A DNA stretch of 64,000 bases. Origin: Lineus longissimus (taxonomy: Eukaryota > Nemertea > Pilidiophora > Heteronemertea > Lineidae). Both the position numbers and the translations under genes were made by a program. Below, in pieces: positions 50,108 through 59,907 of this stretch. The stretch lies in NCBI RefSeq assembly GCF_910592395.1, contig NC_088323.1:6324001-6388000 (forward strand), given 5' to 3'. The notes under the pieces were generated by a model. It saw nothing but the letters and a program-made list of their open reading frames with translations. It had not been told where the DNA came from and ran no database searches. The number at the start of each line of letters is the position of its first letter. Positions within the stretch are counted from its first letter, which is position 1.

Positions 50108-50157
50108 CATCATCATTATCATCATCATCATCGTCATCGTATCATCATCATCATCAT
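50108..50157. repeat. (ATC)n-like microsatellite
   Basis: Imperfect TCATCA repeats, 50-100 bp upstream of the Gene C start codon. Confidence 0.85.
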
Positions 50158-50159
50158 AC

Positions 50160-51263
50160 CGGCGTCACAACCGTGTAGTATTTTTGCAAGAGGCTAATGG
50201 AGTCCGATATAGGCTACTATACTTCCACCTATAATGAGGGGCGTTTTACTGACCCTGGCATAGACACTCAGGTAGTATAGGGTCCTGCCCGCGAGTCCAA
50301 GGCCATAGGGTCAAAGGTATGTTCTCAAGACCCGGCACTCACCTCAGTAAGTCTTATTATCCCAGATCAGAGCAAAAATTCAGTGATGTGCGATGCATTA
50401 ACTGACATCACCGCTCAATAATTTCTTGCTTCTCGACAATGCAGAATTAGAAAATGTCCCCCTGGAAAAAGTGCCGGGCCTTATTGTATTTTGACGAATT
50501 ATGGTATATGGTTCTAAAGAGGCCATGGCCATTTTACCCGTGGATATTCTTAAACCTTTTGGACAGCCCTATATAGCCATCTCAAAGACGAGCGTTACAA
50601 CTTGAGGCAGTTCTTTCGGCAACACAATTAATTCCATTGCCTTAGATTTTCCAAGGAACATAAAAAAACGAACCAACCTTCTTTATTCCCTCTTGAAGAC
50701 AAACCAAATTCAAACCCACAAGGCCCATTACAATTTAATTGACCGCACCTTAGTCGGTCAGTTTTTATTAATTTACATTTTCTGATCATTGTTTGCATAG
50801 AGTCAACAAGCGTTTAACTTTAGTTACAAATGGAGAATTTGCGGGGATTGGACACATTTAAACATTCCGTTTTCTACGCGAGATACTTTGAGCTACCTGT
50901 TGTTAAATAAGATACAATTTTACTGCAAACTCGGCTGTACCCCGCCCGGTGCATAGTCCGTGCAATAACTTTGGTCAGTCATTGACCACTCAATTGCTAG
51001 AACACCGGTCAAAGACTTTGGAAGCAGCATCTGAAAAGGTTGCAGGCTCCAGTATAAAATAGATCTATACTCAGTTGAGGAAGGGATGTGACGGGCATAG
51101 CCGATTTTACAGAAATTTTCTAACCGACTTTACGAATGTCATGTACACGTACTAGTTATTAGGCTAATATAGGTAAAAGTTTATGAATGTTAATGTCTTT
51201 CTGTCCAACCGATCGAGGTCGTGCAAATCGCGCTCTTTGGCGGGTCGACATCATGCACCTGCT
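50160..51263. other. Spacer between Gene C and the cyclase gene
   Basis: I see no supported exon. It includes the Gene C 5' flank and the cyclase 3' flank. Confidence 0.45.
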
Positions 51264-52963
51264 TTAAAAAAGCCCAGCAATGACAGTCATAAACAACACC
51301 AAGATGGCCTCGATCACGTGACGAGGAGCACCGGAAGTTTTGCCATCATCATCCCACGTGGCGATGACCCTCGTTTGACCGCCGGTCCCATTCTTGATGA
51401 AGATAGGCAAAGCGTATATCATTGCTCCTGCCTCCGGGACTGCATCTAAGTTGTTGACATTCTCCAAAGCAATCAGATTGCTTACAAGAGCTAGTCTGTG
51501 CGTCATGTACTGTGTTGTATTCCCGGGATCGATACTAACTGTATCTACACCAAGGCAGTATATTTCGCGGTTGTCCAGCAGCCATTTTGTTGCCTCGGGA
51601 TGGAAACCGGGAAAGTGTAAATTCGATTTGTTTCCCTTGTCGTTGCCGAGGAATTTCGTGTGGTTCTTCACGTGCTTGTACCATCCTGAATTCATGATGA
51701 CGAAAGCGCCTGCAAATATAAACATGATCAATATTAGATACATGCAACTCGGAAAGTGGTGGAAACCGAACTAAATTATCAAACAGGCCTCAACTGGGCC
51801 CCCCTTAGTGGTCACCTCTGCAAGCAGGACAACCGTATTAAAGCAATTGCATTTCATATCGATTGCCTCATACTGTTTTAAGGCTGTTTCCGCCCGTTCC
51901 GCAGATTCTGCTGTTTCCGCATAGATTCGGATAAAACGCCAATTTTCGGCCAATTTTACACATCATTTCTCCTACCTTCTGGAATTCTCCCATACTTCTT
52001 TTCCCAATTTTTGATGTCACCAGGTGTCACGGCGTAGTCTGGGTTGTTTTTAGCCTGTTCCTGGACATTGATGATAACTCCAGGGCCAATCAAGCGTTCA
52101 GGGGGCACCGCCTGTGTGTCCCAGCAGCTTTTTAGGCTGCAGAAATGACGCGGCGCATCGTAGTGGGTGCCGCCATGCTCGGCGGTCTGATAGTCGTTAC
52201 TTAAAAGGCTGAAACGAAAAAGCGAGTCAGTGAGGTTTCGCAATTCTCAGGAATAACGAATTATAAACTTTGCACTCTGTTTATCCTTTGCGATGCATTC
52301 GATGTAAGCGGAAATGCATGCTTACGTCCAGCTCTGAGCTTGTTGAAAGACGAACATATACAGTATAGGCATGACGAGTTCACGACGACTCGGCGACTTT
52401 GTCGCCAGGAATTCAGTATTCGCATCTTTAAAGACGAATCAATCGCTAAGCCAAATACTTATGCATTAAGATGGCGCTTCTACGAGGAACAGCCATTAAT
52501 CAGCTAAAGAAAACAATAACTGTATCGTGACTGGCCGAGGTGCAACGCGCAAGTAAACTGCACAGGTATAACCTAGCCACCAATTCACCACTTTCCTCAA
52601 GCATAAATCACGTAGGACTTCCTGTCAGGTGACTTATTTTGACCAATAAAAAAACCCTGATCATGGCCGTGCTGTATGTCTCGAACAAGCATGATAGCTC
52701 TCTTCTGATTGGTCAATACCTGTCAGGAAGTCCCAAATGGCGATGCTTGAATGATAATGAACTTACTCGACTTTACCGTCGACAAACGTTCCGGAGAAGC
52801 TGATGTTTAACAAGAAATTGAGATGCCCGGGATAATACGGGAAGTCCTTCGTGAGCAGATGCGTCATGTCAACAATCCTCTCCGGCCTCCTCGAAATTGG
52901 TTTCCCTGTCACCATGGCTACGAGGCCAGAGGCCAAGGTCAGGTAAACAATGATATTCTGCAA
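51264..52963 (-). CDS. Secreted cyclase / kynurenine formamidase-like hydrolase
   Basis: Three exons in coding order: 52963-52767, 52208-51976 and 51709-51264. Introns are phase 2 and phase 1, both GT-AG; 291 residues. An N-terminal signal peptide ends near MVTGKP. Then RIVDMTHLLTKDFPYYPG matches the family's opening strand. The metal-binding motif HGGTHYDAPRHF (H77, H81, D83, H87) is the HxGTHxDxPxH signature of the cyclase superfamily (bacterial-type kynurenine formamidase and isatin hydrolase). PEGAFVIMNSGW, GVDTVSID and a late LPIFIKNGTGG complete the fold. These enzymes hydrolyse amide or cyclic bonds with Zn or Mn; the substrate here is unknown. A hydrophobic C-terminal tail (~residues 274-291) suggests a GPI-anchor signal or membrane tether. 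Confidence 0.93.
52617..52733. mobile_element. MITE in cyclase intron 1
   Basis: Terminal inverted repeats GACTTCCTGTCAGGT...GACCAAT and ATTGGTCAATACCTGTCAGGAAGTC. No coding sequence. Relatives are at 42108 and probably 25670. Confidence 0.75.
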
Positions 52964-54836
52964 ATGTTATTGCGGGATAGTTAATGAGAGAGACGGGTGG
53001 GGTAGGGGAGGCGATTACAGGCGACTCCGGTGTTTATTATCCTGTTATCCAGTGATATATGTATTCAATTTACCTCAATTGACGAACGTTCTCGCATTGA
53101 TATCACACATGCATTTTTACCAAAATAATCTAAACGACAAATTGGGCCTCTGAATAAGACGGATTTAACAAAGGCGCTATCCAAGCCAATGTACAGATCA
53201 CGACCCGGAATTCCAAATATCATACGAGTGAGTTTTCGCAACTACTCCCAGAGTCGAACTGCAGGTAGGCCATCAAACCAGGCCAGCTCACCAAATATTA
53301 GACCTACTTCCTAATGTCTGTCACCATCAGAAAGGCGGACATTTTCAGAACTTGAAAACAGTGGAAGACAACAAAAAGTAACGATTTACACTTTCAAAAA
53401 TAGCCAACCGCACTTTTCAGTGATAGGATGAGACAAACGAATACTATCAATTTCTCTCATCACGAGCACGATTAGCATAGAAATGTGCTTTTTCAATGTT
53501 TTATCAAAAAGAATCTCAAAGATTAACGGACTCACCATTTTGTCGCTGTCTACTTCGTACACACCTTGAACCTTGTTGAACCAACACAACAAACATAGGC
53601 GGGTAGGACACGCTTCGTTTACGCAGATTATCACAAGACCATATTGTATGATTCTATCTATCGACTCAATATATGAGACCGAAAGGATATGAATAGGAAA
53701 GTGTATTTGTAATAAATTGTTCATGTATTGTACCTTAGGACATTGCATTCCCTTCACAATTGATGTCTGGCGGTATTTATTAAAGAAAAGATATTCTTCC
53801 CCTAAAAGGCTACTCTCTTTTCACTTCATTCAAAACGGGTTTTGTCACTAACGCTGCCGTTAACTTAACTTGAAAAATTTGTTTTGAACAACCGGGCACA
53901 GTCGTTAAAAAGGTTTTAAAGAACTTATTTAAAAGAGTATGCACCATGAAGTGAAAGTTCGTTAAGAGGGCCAAAAACTATGCAAGTGTAAAGTTAAATG
54001 ATTAAACTGCAATAAACAGTGCACTAGAATCTCGTACAAGCATTGGCCTGCATGAAATTCACATAGGATGTCCAAAACTGCCTCGCAACACTGGTGATAA
54101 TCATTATTTGAGATCAGCATTATTTATTATTATACTTTTTTTTCATTAGTGTGATACTACAAGTGGCGGCGCATGGTGGCAGGCAGAGGTATTATCCTCC
54201 TGGCCAGGGAAATCCGACGCCCATGCAAGTTAAACCCTTAAAATGGTGTCGTAAACTCAGCCGGCCTGACTCAGGTAAGCATTCCAGACGCGGTGGACCG
54301 GCCTCGTCCCTCACCCTCACCTTATGAGACAATGTCAAAACTATATAACCGAGCTCGCCCTAAAATAGTTTTGACAGTATGAATAGGAAGACGAAATGGA
54401 CTGCCCCGGGAGTTTATAGGCTTTCCTCAGGTGAAGAGAGCGTCCAAGAGGTTTCTTTCAAGTCTACATTGGTTGGAAAGAATTAGTCCGTTCCGAGTTG
54501 ATTTTGAAACGCTCTGAGAACTTTCAATGCATTTACGTCTGATAACTATCATTATAATAAAAAAAAATTCCATGGCTTAAAGTGCGATATTTATGTACAT
54601 GTATTGTCGAAGTTAAGGGAGAGTTCAGGGAACTCACGGTTGTCGTAAATGTACATTGTATATAGTTTAAAATTCTCTGCGTCACTGATCTAAGTCAAAC
54701 GATCCTTTGATATCATACTATACTATATCATGAGATCACATTCTTCTTTGTATACGTATGATTTATTGTGTAAATCTTTCTATAATAACTCGTTCTGGGT
54801 TCTATATGAATTAGGTTACCACGAATAAATTATTTT
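52964..54836. other. Non-coding stretch
   Basis: I see no supported gene. A perfect 12-bp inverted pair (TGTCAAAACTAT / ATAGTTTTGACA) lies at 54333-54376, and GAACAACCGGGC near 53886 belongs to a dispersed repeat. Confidence 0.45.
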
Positions 54837-55175
54837 ATGAAATATTTAAGTCAAGTTGTTGATATCTACTGGTCGAAAATGTCAGCGTTTTGTATATCAT
54901 GGGACAGTCGTTCTCGTTTCGGAGGCTTAGCGAAAACTCCTATAGCCACCGCCAACGCCTGCCCCATTGTTCCACATTTGCTCAGGATGTCGAACGTTGA
55001 TGTTTCGGGGCCATTGCAAAAAACTCCCTTTTACTGGGCCGGCATCAGTGGCGCGGAAGTTGGCGATGGCCGCGCATCCGAGTACGAATTCGGCCTTCGA
55101 CGGAGCAGTGCCACCGATGCCACGATCTCTGCCACAATCTCGCACACATTTAGCTCCGTGTGCTCTAAGCTTTAA
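54837..55175 (+). other. Unassigned GC-richer open frame (112 codons)
   Basis: A frame of 112 codons on plus, with a long open frame also on minus (54927-55190), sits in an island richer in GC than its AT-rich surroundings. I recognise no domain. It could be an exon, a decayed retrocopy or a repeat fragment. Confidence 0.2.
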
Positions 55176-57070
55176 ATGTATCATGCACAAAGTATAGTTC
55201 AGTTTTTAAGTTGTTGTTTTTTTATTCACAAGTTGATTTCTGGGTCCATGACTCAAGAAAACCAGTACGAATATGTATGAATGAATATTTTCCAAGGGGT
55301 AGTGGCCAATAGGATCTGCTGGTAGTCAATAGCTATATGCAGTCTCGCTCAGTTAATTGCAATCGTACAATCGGAGGGGTATCCAATAAATTTTTATTCA
55401 CACCCCCTCCACCCACCCACCCGAGGATGGACAGGCCAGCCCACTCCACTGCTAGATTTGCACTACAGGATATGATAGTTTAGTGCGATGATGTCTGGAG
55501 TGCTCTATTCAAGCTATCCTTGGGCAAGCCTCTTCACAAACACTGATGGCGCAGAACGACAGAGAATAGGCATGGTGTTTTCCAAATGCGTTCCAGCTTA
55601 TGCTCCTGATGCATCGATAAATGGTTCCATCCTGTTCCAAATACTATTTACTTTGACGCCCTGGTCTTAGTTTCCAAATATGCAGAGGGATCTTTGGTGA
55701 TTCTGTGCCATTTGAAGCGGGTCTCAAGCCTAAGTTTTGCCTCAATATGTAACATATCTTCCATCTGCCACGCTATAGGTTGGGCGTTGTTGTACGAGTG
55801 TCAATTATGCTATTACCTCGTAAATGAAATATCGAGAGGCGGATTATATTAAAAATCACTGGTTAGGCCTATGTCAGGATGGTTGCCAGGGGCCTATTGG
55901 ACGTTGCCCGTGACACCGTCCTCCGCACTGTGTAGTGCCACCTCAATCTCCCGGTCTTCGGGCCAAAAATTTTGAATTTACATACACCCGTTGAAATTCT
56001 AACATAGTCAGTAGATTGATGGAGACTTGGTGGCAATGGTCACTATTGACGACGCTTGGAGAATGTTCCATGTTGTCACAGGCGCGTGACAGTACTAGAA
56101 TCACCAAATCAATGTTAGCGCTCGATCAGTCTTCAAATAAGAAACTACAGAATATAATAATAATAATACCTAAATATAAAATTTGGGATTTTATGTCCTG
56201 TGTATTAGGCTGGTCTATCGCCTCGGGTTGATCTCTGTGATCCTGGTTTCTTCACGCACCTGTTTCTACTGGACGTCGATAAATACTTCCGGTCATGCGC
56301 AAGGAGGTTGACGTCTGCGCCACGTGAAAGATTCATTGGCCGGGAGGCTTCAAAACTTCCCCGCTAAAACTTTCGATATAACGTTTCCTTTTGCGAGTAA
56401 AGGCATCTTATGGCGGTAAGTTGATAGCTGAGATGCTATTAGCTCATCCATACATTGACTTTGTTTCGTTTCTTTGACCATTGATGCAATATTTCTCGAT
56501 TTTTGGAGCTGCGCAAAAAATTGTATGGCGCCGACTTTTTTGGCGAGTGGGCCCTCGACTCCTCCAAAAAAATGTTATTTTGGAAGTTCCAGCATCCCGT
56601 CCAGGTCATCTCAACCGAATATTTGTGTTCTATGTGTATTTTTTCTTCTGGTAAACTGGATTTTATCAGTTATTTGAGCGTTTTTTCTAAAGAAAAACAT
56701 GCTTCAAAAAATCATTGATGGAATGATGGCAATGATGAGATACCGGAATACAGTGTTTCTGCAATGCATTAGTCATGCATTAGTCGTGCATTGCGCATGC
56801 CTGTAGACCATGTGCTTTTTGGCCGGCGCGGATTTTCCCGACTACCTTTCAAGGCTACTTGGCCTGGTCTTGTGCAGCAATGGGCGCAATGTACCCTGTT
56901 CATTGTTTAATTGGTCAATGTAACTGATTTCATGCAAGGTTCTTCATACCCCTTGCCTTTGAAGTTGAAATCATGCATGATTATGATGATATTTATATTA
57001 TGATGATATTTATATTATCATTATTTTCTTAAATCACTTATAATTTTTATCAACCCTCCTATACTGCCCT
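55176..57070. other. Non-coding; one possible first exon
   Basis: No gene is supported. At 56410 an ATGGCG is followed at once by a consensus donor GTAAGT. It could be a tiny first coding exon of a plus-strand gene, but no partner exon was found. Confidence 0.3.
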
Positions 57071-57158
57071 TCCCCCTGACTAGGTGGATATACCTTGAGT
57101 TGGTGTTTTAAACCACTAAGACAGCCAAGGTAGACCCACCTAGTCAGGGCCAGGGGGT
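57071..57158. repeat. Stable ~88-nt hairpin
   Basis: CCCTGACTAGGTGG pairs perfectly with CCACCTAGTCAGGG, followed by a second paired block (ACCTTG/CAAGGT) and a ~25-nt loop. Flanking CCCC/GGGG tracts extend the stem. It is either a microRNA-precursor-like hairpin or a small MITE. Confidence 0.6.
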
Positions 57159-57702
57159 AGGCTGGGAGTGCATCTAAATGTACCTCGCACATTATATCAA
57201 CTTGTTGTGGACTTGATTTTCACTGAATCAATTTGTTTTTGGAATTTCATTCTCCTGGTGAGATTAAGCAATTAGGGAAATGTTCTCTGTGGCTTATTAT
57301 GAATATTGGACCAGTGGACGGAAGACAATTTTTCACATTTCTTTCACATTGCCAGTAACTGTCCCTGTGGCTGATCAGAGTTTTGATCAATGTCAACCCC
57401 TTCCAAGCCCCCTATTTGCCTTGTAATGGCAGTGCACCAAAAGCGGGGAGAATCCCACTATGCAACCATTGCTTCTTGGATGGCCCTATTGTCAATTTGA
57501 TCTCAACCAATGCATTAAAAAGGAGGAGCCAGGTCTGTCACTTTTCAGACTTGCCATTTGTTTGGACAAAAATCTCAAGGGTCAAATTTATCTGTCAAGT
57601 GTATTCTTCTTAGGGATGGTCTGTCAAAAACAAACATAGGGCCATGAGAATGAAGGTTATAGATTTGCGTTCGAACAATATGAAAAACACATGATGCTTT
57701 TT

Positions 57703-57753
57703 AGCTCACCTCTTAGCAGAGGTGAGCTTATCCCATACCGTGGCGTCCGTCGT

Positions 57754-57788
<35 letters not shown>

Positions 57789-58820
57789 CGTCGTCCGTTA
57801 GCAGGGCACGTTTCGTAACTGTTAGAGCTATTGAGTTGAAACTTGGTACACATGTACCCTTATGTAATGACACCTTGGAGACCAAGTTTCGGTCCGATTC
57901 GTTTCATGGTTTGGCCACCAGGGGGCCAAATGTTAAAAGTGAAAATATGCAATATCTCCCTTAATAGTAGTCGGGAAATTTTGAAAAAAATATGGTAGGT
58001 ACTTCTAGCAAAGGTGCATCATATATCCTCCGGGTTTTTGATTTGACCTCCTTTTCAAGGTCACAGAGGTCAAATGGTGTAAATCGGCCGTTAGGATGTA
58101 ACGATGGCATGTTTCTAAACTGCAATGACTATTGATACCAAATTTGGTACACATTTACCCCTTAGTCAGGTGATCTCAGGGACCAAAGTTTGGTCCAATA
58201 TGATTCACCACTTGACCACCAGGGGGCAAAATCTAAAAACCTTAAAAATGTGATTATTCCTTAACTTCTTGCCCGATTGCCACCAATTTGATATCATGGG
58301 TACATTTAACCACGATACAGTATATGTCACACATGTTTTTAATTTGACCTTCTTGTCAAGGGCACAGAGGTCAAATGGCATAAATTCGCCGTCAGGCCGT
58401 AACTATGGCACGTTTCTTAACTGCAATGACTATTGATCACAAATTAAGTACACATGTACCCCTTGGTCAGGTGATCTCAGGTACTGAAGTTTGGTGCGAT
58501 CTGATTTGCCGTTTGGCCTGCAGGGAGGGGGCCAAATCCTAAATTCTTCAAAATGCCATTATTCCTAGTAATGACTTGCCCGATTGGCACCAATTTTATA
58601 TCATAGGTAGATCTAATTCTAACAACCATTCAATGTGTCACCCGGGTCTTCTTTGATTTGACCTACTTTTCAAGGTCACAGAGGTCGAATGTACTGTAAA
58701 TTGGCCATTTTGGGGAAATTGTAATTGCTTGGACCTACATCAAACCTAACACTACATGACACAATACCATGCTCTTTATCCATCTTTCCTCCACATGAGG
58801 TGAGCACAATGGCCCTGGCC
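57703..58820 (+). mobile_element. AGCTCACCTC hairpin-headed dispersed element
   Basis: It opens with the hairpin AGCTCACCTC-TTAGCA-GAGGTGAGCT (57703-57728), then a CGT/TCG run (~57744-57800). Three to four diverged ~270-bp subrepeats follow, marked by GGTACACATGTACCC, GACCACCAGGGGG and AAGGTCACAGAGGTCAAATGG. It ends in CATGAGGTGAGCACAATGGCC, matching the head inverted. I have the impression similar elements are common in lophotrochozoan genomes. No transposase is seen. Confidence 0.75.
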
Positions 58821-58891
58821 ATTTTTTTCATTATTCATTATTCATTATAGAATAGATTTTAAACCACTTTCCTTTAGACATCAACTGCCAT

Positions 58892-59174
58892 AACTTTTAA
58901 AATTCCAACCGCTTCATGGTTTTTTAAACACTTGGTAAAGTTTTGCAAAATTATCCCACCAAACTCAAAAAGGGGCCATGGATCCAGGGCCTACATGACC
59001 ATCCATGAGCATGAATGTATAGGACTGAAAAATCTGTAAGACCTGGGTACAAGGTATTTTTAAAGTGGTCTGCATCCGGTAACTGTGCGTAATATAACGC
59101 TGAAAATGCGGGATATTGATGATCGATACATAATCTGATAGATGTTAAAGCGAAATTTTTATATCAATGCTGGT
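58892..59174. repeat. Dispersed repeat, partial copy
   Basis: It matches the second half of the 18772-19352 family from AAATTCCAACCGCTTCATGG onward. Confidence 0.85.
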
Positions 59175-59258
59175 TTGGCAGTAATTCTTCAATATATCAC
59201 GAAAATGATATCCCTCTCAATCATATAGACTTTGATGTTTTCACCCCAAATCTTGGTT

Positions 59259-59907
59259 CAGTACTCAGACTGACATTGTCTTCCAGGTTATAAAGAAAAT
59301 TTTCAAAAAATATTGATATTTTGAGAACATGTCCAAGTTGTCCTTTTATGATATTTAGAAGAATAAATGGTTGATAAGCATTGATATCGATATTTCGCTT
59401 TAGCATCAATCAGATTATGTATCTATCACAACGTTCCAAAATTTTCAGCGTCTTAGCGTCACTCGTGTTTGCCCTGAAAATCCATCAAATAATTACAGAA
59501 AATGATAGGCCTATATTGTGATAATTGATATCTAGACATGTCAGAACCAATAAAACACTGCCAATGTAGTTGTTGATGTCCTACGATGCTGCATGCAAAA
59601 TTTCAGCTCAAAATTCCAACCGCTTCATGGTTTTTCAAACATATGGTAAATTTTGGCAAAATTCTGCCATCAAACTCAAAAAGGGGCCTTGGATCCAGGC
59701 CAACATGACCACCCATGAGCATGAATGTATAGGACTGAAAAGCCTGTAAGACCTGGGTACAAGGTATTTTTAAAGTGGTCTGCATCCGCAAACCAGGTGT
59801 GATATAATGCCGAAAATGCGGAATGTTGATGTCAGATACATAATCTGATGGATGTTAAAGCGAAATTTTCATATCAATGCTGGTTTCTCAATACAACGAG
59901 TGTTCGG
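59259..59907. repeat. Dispersed ~580-bp repeat, full copy
   Basis: Collinear with 18772-19352 from CAGTACTCAGACTGACATTG to CAATACAACGAGTGTTC, with a ~45-bp insertion around 59552-59600. Confidence 0.9.

Noticed and set aside
53386-53757. 123-codon minus-strand frame upstream of the cyclase
   Set aside because: AT-rich, no domain; the ATG|GTGAGT inside could be a 5' exon but nothing links it to the cyclase, which already has a signal peptide start.
57722-57964. Arg-rich 80-codon frame
   Set aside because: It is produced by the CGT microsatellite in the dispersed element.
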